This document shows, piece by piece, positions 38,915 through 49,365 of a DNA stretch of 64,000 nucleotides; within the stretch, counting starts at the first letter, position 1; each line of letters begins with the position of its first letter. The DNA is from Candidatus Heimdallarchaeota archaeon. GTDB lineage: Archaea > Asgardarchaeota > Heimdallarchaeia > JABLTI01. The position numbers and the translations under genes are program-made. Under the pieces are notes generated by a model. That model did no database searches. It was not told the DNA's origin and saw nothing but the letters and a program-made list of their open reading frames with translations. The stretch is taken from the NCBI GenBank assembly GCA_030614005.1, contig JAUWKS010000008.1, forward strand, positions 1-64,000, read 5' to 3'.

Positions 38915-39784
38915 TTAGATACATGTTGAACATTCACTACCACAATCAGCACAACAATCGCAACAGCTACAACATGAGCTACATGGATTGTTTTTAATAT
39001 AACACAAATCATTACAATTACTTGCACAACAATTGACTTCACAATTATCTCTGTGTTGATCTGGATCTCCGTTTGGCTCGATTAGATAACTAATAGAACC
39101 GAGATTATTTTGTAAATATTTGTTTGATTGGGCTAGTAATTGTTTTTTGCATACTCTATATGGATTTACAGAAGCTTGTGCAAAAAGACTAAGTCCATGA
39201 TAAACTTCAGATGTTTTATAATTCCCATTGTTTTTTTCGGCATTAATTTTTAAGACTTCACTGATTGTTTTAGTTAAATCAAATCTATGCGTTTGATAAT
39301 AATTAATCATTTCAGATTTTTTCCATGTGATAAAGGGATTAAAGTTACCTGTTTTCCTATCTAACTCAATATCTTGTATTGAATCACGCATGGTGATAAG
39401 TGTTCCAAGATTTTGCCCAAGGATTTTCATTTCTGTTGCAATATTTTGATTGCAATCACAAATTGTGGCAGCTGCATTGAAAACTAGACCATAACCATCA
39501 CCACTGCGTCTAAAGTAGGTAATTGGTTCAACAAATTCGTCTGAGTTTTCCCAGAAATGAATTTGTTGTTCAATATTATTTAGCTGCTGCTCAATTCCAA
39601 ATGGATCACGAATTAAAGGTTTAGCAATTGAAACTATTACCTTTGCAACTGATTTAGTCACCATGTCAGTGAAACCAGAAGTAGAATCTTGAATTATATC
39701 ATTCAATTTATTGTAGAAATATCTTCTCCAAACATATTTAGAAAACGTATTTGCTTCTTTCTTACTAGCTCCTAAATTATTCAT
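38915..39784 (-). CDS. Hypothetical protein with Cys-rich C-terminus, possibly DUF5685-like
   Basis: C-terminal CEVNCCASNCNDLCYIKNNPCSSCCSCCDCCADCGSECSTCI. Confidence 0.55.
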   Translation of the reverse strand: MNNLGASKKEANTFSKYVWRRYFYNKLNDIIQDSTSGFTDMVTKSVAKVIVSIAKPLIRDPFGIEQQLNNIEQQIHFWENSDEFVEPITYFRRSGDGYGLVFNAAATICDCNQNIATEMKILGQNLGTLITMRDSIQDIELDRKTGNFNPFITWKKSEMINYYQTHRFDLTKTISEVLKINAEKNNGNYKTSEVYHGLSLFAQASVNPYRVCKKQLLAQSNKYLQNNLGSISYLIEPNGDPDQHRDNCEVNCCASNCNDLCYIKNNPCSSCCSCCDCCADCGSECSTCI

Positions 39785-40015
39785 TATTTGATAAATTCCT
39801 TCACATCTTTGATGTAAAGAACAATTTTACGTTTTAACACCGATAAAGAGACATTCCAATAGTATAACCTCTGATATTTATTTACAAAATTCTTTAAAAA
39901 TTTATTCCAGTAAGAGAATCTAGCTTGATAAGCACAAGATTTCCCAAGTAAACTATTGATTTTACTTCAGATAGTAAATTTCAACACTAATATCCAAATT
40001 TGCTTCTTTTATTTT

Positions 40016-40936
40016 TTAGAGAAGAAAACCAAAACAACCCAATCCAAAGGCAATTAATCCTGCTAAAAAGGATGACAAAAAATTGACATGATCATTTCTA
40101 AACCATTCTTGGCCACGGATTATTTTTGTTGGTTCTTTGCAATGGATTCGTTTTTCTGTACCCTTATTGCACACTTGACATCTGAAAAACCCTTGAATAG
40201 TCGCTCCTAAAAAGCTGTCAATTAATGCACCAACAAAACCAATTATAGCTGTAATTGGAATGAAAAGATAGATTTGCCAAGTAGTAGATGCGGGAATAGG
40301 GTTTTTCCAAAATATTTCAATTAGTAATACCAATAGAGCGACAATAACTGCCCCTAATAATGCTGCTAGAGTTCCTTTAGGAGAAACACCACCAGAAGTT
40401 CCTCGCTCAACTTTCTTAGTTAGATTTAGAATCCAATATGGTTGATCATTTGAAAGAATGCCAATTTCAGTACCCCAAGTATCAGCTGTAACAGTAGCAA
40501 TAGTTGCAATGGAAGCAAAAATGAAAGCATTTGATAAAATAACATTGTCTGTAAAAACGAAAATTAAAAGATGAGCACTAGCAAAAATTAAGCCACCAAG
40601 GCCATTTGCTAATACTTGAGAAGTGTCTCTTTCTCCTCCTTTCTCAAATTTGTCTTGAATGTCCTTTTTATCTTTTTTACGGTATTTTGTTAATAGATTA
40701 CCTGATATGAAGAAAGTAAAAAGAGCAAAATAAAATATTGGATGTATCATCCAATAAACAACACCAAAAAAAGCAGCCATAAAGCAAGCCCAAATTGTTA
40801 GATGACGACGTAATCGAACCCAAATAAAAAGTGGCATATTGATAGCTAATCCAATAGCCAAAGCTATTAACCAACCCCAAATACCAAACCATTCTGTAAA
40901 CCACATTGTCATTATCATTAGGGTTAATCGCTCCAA
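40016..40936 (-). CDS. DUF92 family membrane protein
   Basis: DTWGTEIGILS, RGTSGGVSPKGTLAALLGA, GFVGALIDSFLGATIQ. Confidence 0.88.
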   Translation of the reverse strand: MERLTLMIMTMWFTEWFGIWGWLIALAIGLAINMPLFIWVRLRRHLTIWACFMAAFFGVVYWMIHPIFYFALFTFFISGNLLTKYRKKDKKDIQDKFEKGGERDTSQVLANGLGGLIFASAHLLIFVFTDNVILSNAFIFASIATIATVTADTWGTEIGILSNDQPYWILNLTKKVERGTSGGVSPKGTLAALLGAVIVALLVLLIEIFWKNPIPASTTWQIYLFIPITAIIGFVGALIDSFLGATIQGFFRCQVCNKGTEKRIHCKEPTKIIRGQEWFRNDHVNFLSSFLAGLIAFGLGCFGFLL

Positions 40937-41123
40937 AATACAAAATAAACTTTAAACACCTCTCAAAACTTACCAATATTCAAAAGGTTTTCTATCTTCA
41001 AGGAGAAAAAAATCTGGCAAAAGAAATACAAAAAGAAATTGAAGTAATTTCGTTCTTTATTTCCATCTGAAAATTTCCTTGGCAAAAAAAGAAATAAAAG
41101 GAAGAAAAAAGAATATTGGAATC

Positions 41124-41228
41124 TTAGAAAATTTCTAATAATTCAATCCTCAGAATAGACAAAACAACAAGAATTGAAAAAAGCAACACAATTGAAATAA
41201 TAGAAATTATCAACGCTGCTTTATTCAT
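41124..41228 (-). CDS. Possible 34-aa single-TM small protein
   Basis: Manual translation MNKAALIISIISIVLLFSILVVLSILRIELLEIF; purine-rich upstream (GAAGAAGAGAATAAT). Confidence 0.3.
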   Translation of the reverse strand: MNKAALIISIISIVLLFSILVVLSILRIELLEIF

Positions 41229-41259
41229 ATTATTCTCTTCTTCATATTTCCGTGCAGTA

Positions 41260-41559
41260 ATGAGAATTCCAGAAACACAACATGAAGCAGTATTAAATTA
41301 TGTCAACATTCAAGTTGAATGGTTGAAAAGATTATTGGAAGAATTGAAAGGGGAAATGGACAGTTCGATTGTAGAAACCGCAGCATGTCCTATAGGCAAT
41401 TTATCTGAAACAGTAAAAATCAACGCTGTTTTAGATCAAGTAATAACTGAACAAGTATTGGGTGATTTAAGAGCAAGAATGAGACCAGAAGAATTCGAGA
41501 TAATTATTGCTCATCTTTTGAGAGAAGTACCAGAATTAAACGAAATTATTCAACATTAA
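41260..41559 (+). CDS. Small hypothetical protein adjacent to a small GTPase
   Basis: 99-aa helical ORF, 8-nt gap to the downstream GTPase gene. Confidence 0.5.
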   Translation: MRIPETQHEAVLNYVNIQVEWLKRLLEELKGEMDSSIVETAACPIGNLSETVKINAVLDQVITEQVLGDLRARMRPEEFEIIIAHLLREVPELNEIIQH

Positions 41560-41567
41560 ACTGCAGG

Positions 41568-42185
41568 GTGTACCATATGTCAAAAGAAAGAAATCATACA
41601 GAAGATTATTTGCTGTACCTTAAAATAACTAAGGATATATTCAAATTCTGTGTAATAGGCGATGGTGGGGTCGGAAAAACAACCTTTATTAATTTCTTAA
41701 CAACTGGTGAATTAGCTCCCGATTTTGATGTAACACGAACACCTTACATAAATATTGATGGTTGTAAACTCGGTGGACACACCATTCAATTATATGATCT
41801 TGCCGGACAAAGGAGAGTTGATGCTCATCCCTTAGATCACATGCAAAATGTTGTGTTAAAAGGAACAGATGTAATATTATTCTTCTTTTCATTAGATAAT
41901 CTAGAATCGTTTATCAGTATCAAAAAATGGTATGAGGAAGTGAAACTATTCTATAAAAATTGGGAAAATGATAGACCTCTACTATTTCTAATAGGAAATA
42001 AACTAGATTTACCCAGAAATGTTGAAGCTTTCAATGGAGAAGAATTAGTTGAAAGAATGGATGATTTTGAAAGCTATAATGAGATGTCACTATTTTCTGG
42101 TGAAGAAGTTGAAAACTTTTTGAAAGCATTATGCGATAAATTAGATGAACAATTCAAAAATCTTAAAGAAACACATGGTTTGTAG
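41568..42185 (+). CDS. Ras/Rab-like small GTPase
   Basis: G1 GDGGVGKTTF, G3 DLAGQRR, G4 GNKLD. Confidence 0.88.
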   Translation: MYHMSKERNHTEDYLLYLKITKDIFKFCVIGDGGVGKTTFINFLTTGELAPDFDVTRTPYINIDGCKLGGHTIQLYDLAGQRRVDAHPLDHMQNVVLKGTDVILFFFSLDNLESFISIKKWYEEVKLFYKNWENDRPLLFLIGNKLDLPRNVEAFNGEELVERMDDFESYNEMSLFSGEEVENFLKALCDKLDEQFKNLKETHGL

Positions 42186-42287
42186 AGAAATTTTTCTGAG
42201 AAAAATCATTGAAGAATGCTAATAAAATAAGCAAATGACGCTAAACTAGTTTTCCTAATTAGCACATGCTCTAGCAGTTCTATTTTG

Positions 42288-42407
42288 ATGCTTGTAAGTC
42301 CAACTGATGAATATGTTGGAGGAGCTGATGAACTAGGGGGATGGGCTTTTGCTGGTATCCCAGGATTTGGCGGAGTAACTTATTTAACTAAGTATTTTGA
42401 TAAATAG
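42288..42407 (+). CDS. Possible small ORF, 39 aa
   Basis: Manual translation MLVSPTDEYVGGADELGGWAFAGIPGFGGVTYLTKYFDK; no homolog recognised. Confidence 0.2.
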   Translation: MLVSPTDEYVGGADELGGWAFAGIPGFGGVTYLTKYFDK

Positions 42408-42474
42408 ACCACATTAGGCCTCATAGAGATCAACAAATAAAGGTTATTTCTTATACCCTTACTTTCTCTTTTTT

Positions 42475-43344
42475 TTATTGAATGAATTCTACAACAAGTT
42501 CAGAGATAATATTAGCTCCTTTAGAATTTAAATGGAGATTATCTGTAAATAAACTAAAACCATACTCTATTGATAGAGTATCAAAACTCTTTCTTAAAAG
42601 AAAGTGTTTAGTAGCAATTTCTTCTACTAAACGATGATTTGCCCCATATTTTGGTGTAGAGGGGTTTTGATCTAGAAAGATAATCATTTTTTCATTTACG
42701 GGTAAATACTGAACTTTGAATTTCTCTGCAATTTCCAGTATTAATTTTGAATAACCTATTGTTTGTTTAAATGCAAGTGTAGATTGATCCTCGCCTAATG
42801 GTGGAATAGAACAAAGAGCAATTTTAGCGTCTGTTTTTTGTAGTAACTCTTGAACGATTTTTTCGAGATTTTCACTAAACCATTCTTTACTTGCTTTTCG
42901 TGGTAAATTCAATCTCTTTTCACTTGATTGTTCATTATACAATTCTATTTCGCGATGTGCATCATTTGAGCCTATCATTATTGTTATAATATCAGGTTCG
43001 CAAGCAATAATGCTCTCTATCCTTTTAAGAACGTTGTAAGCAAGTTCAGAATTCATCCCAGCGTTGATATAATCATAATTGTTTGTCCCGAGTTTTTTGG
43101 AAATCATATCAACATAGTTTACACTCATATTTCCATGTGTTAAACTATCTCCAACAAAAACGATTCTTTTTTTAGTCTTTATCGACCCTACATTTTTTTT
43201 CATATAATTATATGGATTCTCTTTAGGGTAATGGTGTATCCGCCACAGTATACTTTGATAATAAATAAAAAATAATGTCCCTAATAGGATTACTATTCCA
43301 AGAACTACTAGCAGTATAATATAAATCGTTTTCATTATGCTCAC
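42475..43344 (-). CDS. SGNH/GDSL-family hydrolase with N-terminal TM
   Basis: VFVGDSLTHGNMS, MIGSNDAH, LFTDNLHLNSKG. Confidence 0.88.
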   Translation of the reverse strand: MSIMKTIYIILLVVLGIVILLGTLFFIYYQSILWRIHHYPKENPYNYMKKNVGSIKTKKRIVFVGDSLTHGNMSVNYVDMISKKLGTNNYDYINAGMNSELAYNVLKRIESIIACEPDIITIMIGSNDAHREIELYNEQSSEKRLNLPRKASKEWFSENLEKIVQELLQKTDAKIALCSIPPLGEDQSTLAFKQTIGYSKLILEIAEKFKVQYLPVNEKMIIFLDQNPSTPKYGANHRLVEEIATKHFLLRKSFDTLSIEYGFSLFTDNLHLNSKGANIISELVVEFIQ

Positions 43345-43364
43345 TCAAGTGATTTATTACTCAG

Positions 43365-45968
43365 CTATTTACTCTTTGAGATATCGTTTTCTATTTTATC
43401 TAATCTCTCTTTGATTTTTCGATTTTCGATTTGTAGCTCTTCTACAGTTTTTTCTATTGATTTTAATTCGCTTCTATCTTTTGTTTTACTTAGGGTTCTT
43501 ATTGCACATTTTGCTGCTCTTTTAAAATGGTGAAAATAAGACATTTTCTCGATCTGATTTAGTTGAGGAATTAGTGATGCATCATCATAGCTATCAATCG
43601 CAGAAATAGTTGCTCGAATTACACGATGAGATTTATCATTTAGTAAAGTTTTTTCTAAAATTGCCTTAATCTCAGGGTGCTCCTTTTTGCATAATTTACC
43701 TACTTTGGCAAGATGAACTATAACTTCACGTCTACAGTAATCACTTTTACCAACCTCAAAATACGGTAGTAGAATGTCAATTGCTTCTTTTTTCTCGGTT
43801 GCAGCAATTCCTGAAAGATATCCTCTTAGAACAATTTCAGTCCAACTAGTTTCTATCTTAGGCAGATGATCAACTAATATTTTCAAAGAATTCTCATGCT
43901 TAATTTTGCCAATAGATGTTGCTGCAGCAGCTTCAACAAAGTAAGAATCACTATTATTTAACATTTCAACTAATGAATTCAAAGCATTTTTTTCTTGGTA
44001 GAAATTTCCTAATGCTGTTGCAACTTTTGTTCGTGCTCTACTATCTTGTATTTTCACAGCATTTAGAAGTCCAAATAAAGCTAACTGCGTTTTTAGATTA
44101 CCTAAAATAGTAGCTATTTCGGCTTGTACGCCCCAAAATTCCTCAGCTAAAATTGCTTTAGATAGGGCATCAACTGCTTTGATAGTTGCTTTTTTACCTA
44201 AGGCTTTTGCTGCACGTATCTTCATTATTACATTTGATCCATTTTTTAACTGATGTATCCACATATCAATTGGTTTTTCGATTTGTGCATCCATCAAAAC
44301 GGCATAATCCGGATCAAGTTCAATCGCAGCAGGTTTGGACTCTACTGGCAAATAGAAGAAGTGAATCTTTTCGGTGATTTCATTAGAATGTCGTTTTTTA
44401 TTTCCATTTTGATCTAAAATCTGAATGGTAAATGGAAATCGGAATACTTCGGGTGTTCCTTCAACATCTTGTGTTTGTTCGATTTTTACAATAACTTGCT
44501 TATCTTCACTATTGTATGAGCATTTTATTTTTACTTCAGGATAACCAGCTTTGTATAACCATTGGTCAAAAAACCAATCATAATTATTGCCCGTGATTAC
44601 CTCAAAAGCTCTTTGAAAATCAACTGTTTCAATTGAAGTATAGGCATGCTGGGTTAAGATATAGCTTAACACTTCCCACCAAATCTTTTCTCCAACAAGA
44701 TGCTTAAGCATATAATATCTCCAAGCTGCTCCGGGATATAAATGAGCATCAAAAACATCCATCCCATACATCCATTTAGTTTGAACAATAGGTCTTCTAT
44801 ACAGATTCTTATCTTCGTTGAAATAGGATTCTTGTTTCCCGAATTGTTCATAGAGATATTCATCTTCCCCCAAATCGAATTTTTTCCATTCATTTTGTAA
44901 TTGAGTTGCTCCACCTTCATTGATCCAACCGTGAGACCATGATTTACAAGTGATTAAATCACCGATCCATTGATGAACTAATTCATGTGCAACAAGACCT
45001 TCAAAAGTAATATCTTTGTGAGCTTTTTCATCATGCATAATAACATCAGTCATTGTAGTAACGCTTGTGTTTTCCATACCTCCAATAATAAAGTTAGAAA
45101 CACATACTTGACCGTATTTTTTCCATGGATATTTTACTCCTAATTTTTCTTCTAAGAAGGCGATCATTTTTGGTGTTTTACCAAAGGTTCGATATACTGT
45201 TTCTTTATCGTGTTTTTTCTCAGCATAATAATAAACATCTAAATCACCTGACTTTTCTTTATAGATTTCATATTTGGCAATGGCTAAAGTGATTAAGTAT
45301 GCAGGAACAGGTTTTTCTTGTTTCCAATGGAATGTTTCTGTTTTATTTTTGTTCTTCTTTTGCGAAAGCAATTCTCCATTTGAGATGGCATAAAATCCTT
45401 CGGGTACTGTAACAATCATTTCAACGGGGAATTTATAGCTTGGATGATCATAAATAGGAATGAGATATCTTGCATAATCATCTTGAAAATGAGTCCAAAA
45501 TTGTTCACCCACTTTTGGGAAGTAACTATTGGGTTTGATAAAATAACCGGCAACTTGAGGTTGATTGACCTTGTAATTAAACATAAGAGTTACTTTTCCC
45601 CCCTCACAGATTTCTTCATTTAAAGTAATGAAAAGTGTATGTTTCTCATGATCATGTTCAAAAAATAATTTGTTTTTGTTCTGATCCTTTATTTCTAATA
45701 TTTCGAGCTCTGCCGCATGTAATTTTACAACCTTAAGATTTGATATTTTTGAGATTATTGATAGTTCATTTTTAGCTGTTATAGTTGATTTTTCAAATTC
45801 CACTTTCCAGGTCATTTTTAAATTCTCTATCAAGAAATGTCTTGGTGGTTGCCACTGATTTTTTGCTTCTGGGAATGTAAAAGCAGATCTCTCCATAGCA
45901 AACGTTTGTTCTGCTTCAGCGAATTGTCCTTTCAATAATGTCTCGAGATAATCATGAAAATCTGTCAT
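43365..45968 (-). CDS. M1 family aminopeptidase with C-terminal HEAT-like repeats
   Basis: IIGGMENTS (GxMEN) and VAHELVHQWIGD...NEGGA; HEAT-like C-terminus. Confidence 0.9.
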   Translation of the reverse strand: MTDFHDYLETLLKGQFAEAEQTFAMERSAFTFPEAKNQWQPPRHFLIENLKMTWKVEFEKSTITAKNELSIISKISNLKVVKLHAAELEILEIKDQNKNKLFFEHDHEKHTLFITLNEEICEGGKVTLMFNYKVNQPQVAGYFIKPNSYFPKVGEQFWTHFQDDYARYLIPIYDHPSYKFPVEMIVTVPEGFYAISNGELLSQKKNKNKTETFHWKQEKPVPAYLITLAIAKYEIYKEKSGDLDVYYYAEKKHDKETVYRTFGKTPKMIAFLEEKLGVKYPWKKYGQVCVSNFIIGGMENTSVTTMTDVIMHDEKAHKDITFEGLVAHELVHQWIGDLITCKSWSHGWINEGGATQLQNEWKKFDLGEDEYLYEQFGKQESYFNEDKNLYRRPIVQTKWMYGMDVFDAHLYPGAAWRYYMLKHLVGEKIWWEVLSYILTQHAYTSIETVDFQRAFEVITGNNYDWFFDQWLYKAGYPEVKIKCSYNSEDKQVIVKIEQTQDVEGTPEVFRFPFTIQILDQNGNKKRHSNEITEKIHFFYLPVESKPAAIELDPDYAVLMDAQIEKPIDMWIHQLKNGSNVIMKIRAAKALGKKATIKAVDALSKAILAEEFWGVQAEIATILGNLKTQLALFGLLNAVKIQDSRARTKVATALGNFYQEKNALNSLVEMLNNSDSYFVEAAAATSIGKIKHENSLKILVDHLPKIETSWTEIVLRGYLSGIAATEKKEAIDILLPYFEVGKSDYCRREVIVHLAKVGKLCKKEHPEIKAILEKTLLNDKSHRVIRATISAIDSYDDASLIPQLNQIEKMSYFHHFKRAAKCAIRTLSKTKDRSELKSIEKTVEELQIENRKIKERLDKIENDISKSK

Positions 45969-46077
45969 AATGGGGGTTCCTTTAATTTTATAACTTGTTT
46001 CATTTGGATTTATATCAAGTATAATACACTTTCAACTAAAATAGTTTAGCTTGAAGAAATAATAATTTATTTGAATC

Positions 46078-47172
46078 TTAAATTAATTTTAGCAAATTCA
46101 CTCTTCGTTTGATAGCTCTTAAAAGCATCCAAACACCGATATTTTTCGGTGGTTTAGATATCTCTGATGATTTTCTAGGTACTAATGACAGCGCTTCTTC
46201 TGGGCAGACCATAGCACAGACTCCACAACCGACACACCTTTCACTAACAGTAGATATGCCATCAATTATTTCTAAAGCATTAAATTGACATCTATCAATA
46301 CAAAGTCCACAACCAGTACACAATTCATCTTCGATTTGCAAAACGTAATCAGATTTAACAAAAGCATTTGGTTGATCATATTTAATCAATGTACTAAGTA
46401 TCCCACAACAACAAGTACAACAATTGCAGATATAGTCATGCCCTTCTCGAACATTCATTGTAGAGTGAATTAATCCTGCTTCTTCTGCTGTTTTTAAAAC
46501 TTGAAGAGCTTCTTCTTGAGAGATTGCTTTTGTTCTATGACTTTCCTCGTAACTATTTTCTTTAGAGGAGAACAACAAACATACACTCTTAGGGTAAGAG
46601 CATGGATTACCGATTAATTCTTGTTGAATTCGGCAGATGCAGTCTCTAACGCCCCAACTTTTAGCACCCATAATTAGTTTTTCAGCTTCATTTCTAGAAT
46701 GAATGACCAATTCAGTTTTTATCACACTTTTTACAGGAATTATTTTTTGTATTGGAGGACTTTCGGTGAAAAGAATGTCTCCTCGACTTTTTACAAAATA
46801 TTCTTCCATTAAAGAAGCAAATTCAGGATTTATACGGTGTATTTGATTTTCATATATTCCTACAGCAAATGGCAACAAGCCATATTTTTTCCCTCTTCTA
46901 GAACTCCTTATGTAAATTTGCCCCTTACTCTTCATCACTTTCATTTTTTCTTCTAATATTTCAATCGGAATTTTCATACGGCGAGACATACGTTTTAAAC
47001 GTTCAGCAATGAGTTTCATATTGCTAGCTATTTCGGCTTCTTCAGGAGTAAAAATCCATGCAAGAAGACGTAAGTGAGTCCCATCTGCAATAGGAGCAAA
47101 TCCATTTGGTATTCTATTCAGAGTTTTTGCTAATTTCTCGTAAGATGAAAAATTTTTACTGATTGAAGTCAA
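46078..47172 (-). CDS. 4Fe-4S dicluster protein with N-terminal wHTH-like region
   Basis: CTGCGLCIDRCQFNALEI...CVGCGVCAMVCPEEALSL; N-terminal helical region. Confidence 0.75.
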   Translation of the reverse strand: MTSISKNFSSYEKLAKTLNRIPNGFAPIADGTHLRLLAWIFTPEEAEIASNMKLIAERLKRMSRRMKIPIEILEEKMKVMKSKGQIYIRSSRRGKKYGLLPFAVGIYENQIHRINPEFASLMEEYFVKSRGDILFTESPPIQKIIPVKSVIKTELVIHSRNEAEKLIMGAKSWGVRDCICRIQQELIGNPCSYPKSVCLLFSSKENSYEESHRTKAISQEEALQVLKTAEEAGLIHSTMNVREGHDYICNCCTCCCGILSTLIKYDQPNAFVKSDYVLQIEDELCTGCGLCIDRCQFNALEIIDGISTVSERCVGCGVCAMVCPEEALSLVPRKSSEISKPPKNIGVWMLLRAIKRRVNLLKLI

Positions 47173-47393
47173 AAGTGCATCCTCTAGTATTCACTTGTTG
47201 GATTTGATAAGATATAAATCGCGTTATTTAAAAAATCAATCGAGTTTACTCAAAGTTAAGCAACGAAATAGTCAAATTGATGTAGAAAAATATACTATAA
47301 AATCTAAAAAGATCTTTCTATTTTCAACTTGTTTGTCCTAAAGTTAATTAAGGAAAAGTAGAAATTAATATAAAACTAACATTACGAGCTGTT

Positions 47394-48746
47394 ATGATGA
47401 CCTTAGAAAAAGTATACAAATTAATTGAAGAGAGAAAAGATTTAGCAATAAAAAATTTGGCAGAATTTATCGCCATTCCTTCCGTTTCTGCAAAAGAGGA
47501 ATTCTTAGTTGAAGCAGCAGAATTTTCTGAAAAGCTTCTAAAAAACAACGGTTTCAAAACAAAAATTCACGATACCGGTGGAGGACCTGTTGTAACGGGC
47601 ATTATTGATGTCGGTGCAAAAAGAACATTGATGTTCTACGACCATGCTGATGTTCAACCTGCAGAACCATTTGAGTTGTGGGATTCACCTCCTTTTGAAT
47701 TAGCTATTAGAGAGGGACGAATGTTTGGTAGAGGTGTAGCAGATAATAAAGATGAGATAGTAGGAAGAGTACATGCAATTAAAGCTTGGTTGGATGCAGG
47801 TTTAGAACTTCCATGTAACATTAAATTCGTCATAGAAACAGAAGAAGAAAGTAGCAGTAAAAACTTGGAAAATTACGTTAAAAAAGACCTTGACTTCTTT
47901 AAGAATGTTGATGGTTGTATATGGGAATTTGGTGGAAGCAACAGAGAAGGATTGCAGGAATTCATTTTAGGAGTGAAAGGAATCCTCTATGTCCAATTGT
48001 CTGTAAAACAAATGAATATCGATTCTCATTCTGCAAATGCTACTCATTTACCAAATGCTGGTGAGAGGCTTCTACAAGCGGCTAATCTGCTAAAAGATAA
48101 AGATGGGAAAATACTCATACCAAAATTCTATGATGGAATAGAAGAAATTACTAAAGAAGAAATGGAAGTAATCAAAAATTACAAATTCTATCCAGAAGAA
48201 GTCAAAGAGCATTTCGGACTAGAAGAATTCCGATATGGTATGAATAACGATGAAGCAAAGGTTGCCTACTTTACTGTACCTACTTGTAATTTATGTGGTT
48301 TCACTGCTGGTTGGCAGGGTCAAGGTGGAAAAACAGTCATTCCAAAGGAAGCTTCTTGCAAAATCGATTTCAGATTAGTGAAAGGGCAAGATCCTAAAGT
48401 GATTCTCAAGAATATGATGAAATATTTTGAAAACAACGGTTTCAGTGATATCAAAGTTGACTGGTCAAATGGTTATCCTCCTTCGAAAACATATGTAAAT
48501 GCTGATTTTGTTAATCTTTGTAAAAGAGCTAACAAGCGTGTCTACAATCATGAAGCATCTATACAATCAACATCAGGTGGTTCGGGACCAATGTATCTAT
48601 TTGGTGACTATATGCCTGTTGTTTCATTAGGTTCTGGAAATGCTAATAGCAATGCTCATGCACCAAATGAGAATATCTATGTTGATGACTTTATCGACGG
48701 TATGAAAATGATTGTGAATGTTTTAGATGAATTCAGAAATTGGTAG
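47394..48746 (+). CDS. M20 family metallopeptidase
   Basis: LMFYDHADVQPAEPFELWDSPPFE, GRGVADNKDEI, ETEEESSS, HAPNENIYVDDF. Confidence 0.92.
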   Translation: MMTLEKVYKLIEERKDLAIKNLAEFIAIPSVSAKEEFLVEAAEFSEKLLKNNGFKTKIHDTGGGPVVTGIIDVGAKRTLMFYDHADVQPAEPFELWDSPPFELAIREGRMFGRGVADNKDEIVGRVHAIKAWLDAGLELPCNIKFVIETEEESSSKNLENYVKKDLDFFKNVDGCIWEFGGSNREGLQEFILGVKGILYVQLSVKQMNIDSHSANATHLPNAGERLLQAANLLKDKDGKILIPKFYDGIEEITKEEMEVIKNYKFYPEEVKEHFGLEEFRYGMNNDEAKVAYFTVPTCNLCGFTAGWQGQGGKTVIPKEASCKIDFRLVKGQDPKVILKNMMKYFENNGFSDIKVDWSNGYPPSKTYVNADFVNLCKRANKRVYNHEASIQSTSGGSGPMYLFGDYMPVVSLGSGNANSNAHAPNENIYVDDFIDGMKMIVNVLDEFRNW

Positions 48747-48764
48747 TTCGTTGAATAAACTACC
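48742..48764 (+). terminator. Hairpin overlapping the M20 stop codon
   Basis: GGTAGTT-(loop)-AACTACC; stop TAG 48744-48746 lies in the stem, T-rich downstream. Confidence 0.5.
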
Positions 48765-48830
48765 ATCTCATTCATTTTTAAAATACTATTTGAATATTCT
48801 AAAAAGAAAAAGAACTCGAATATTCGGAAT

Positions 48831-49178
48831 TTATTTTTCTAAAAGAGGAATAACACAGATAAATTTCAAAATTTCAGAACCAACGGTTTCATAGCCATGA
48901 GGTTCATTAGGAGGCATATAAATTACATCATTAGCTTTCACATGTGTTTTAGTTCCATCTTCAGCGATTAAATGACATTCTCCTTGCAAGATGAATATTT
49001 CATGTTCTTCTGGATGATTATGCATTCCAATATTCGCACCTGGTTCTAGAGTAAACAACCGCATCGCAAAACGAGGAGCTCCTTGCTCTTTGCTAATTAG
49101 CCATTGTATGGATGTTTTTGTTGAGCCGTAGCTTGTTACTGCTTCTTTCTTCACAGAATCACTGTTTATTACTAACAT
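48831..49178 (-). CDS. Cupin-domain protein
   Basis: GANIGMHNHPEEHEIFILQGECHLI...VIYMPPNEPHGYET. Confidence 0.92.
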   Translation of the reverse strand: MLVINSDSVKKEAVTSYGSTKTSIQWLISKEQGAPRFAMRLFTLEPGANIGMHNHPEEHEIFILQGECHLIAEDGTKTHVKANDVIYMPPNEPHGYETVGSEILKFICVIPLLEK

Positions 49179-49365
49179 CAGTTTCCACCTATTCTTGATT
49201 AATTGATTGTTTGTTTTATTTTCTTGGTCTCTTTTTAATTTAGTGGAAAATTAGAATATAAAATAGGCTTGAAAAAAATAATAAACAAAAAAAGAAGTCT
49301 CCGAATATCAGAAAATTATTTTTCATAATTGGATTGCTTGTATGAGTTGGTACTGTTAGCATAAA

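Noticed and set aside
40698-40976. Minus-strand ORF of 92 aa overlapping the DUF92 gene
   Set aside because: Alternate frame of a well-supported DUF92 coding region; Tyr/Phe/Cys-rich artefact.
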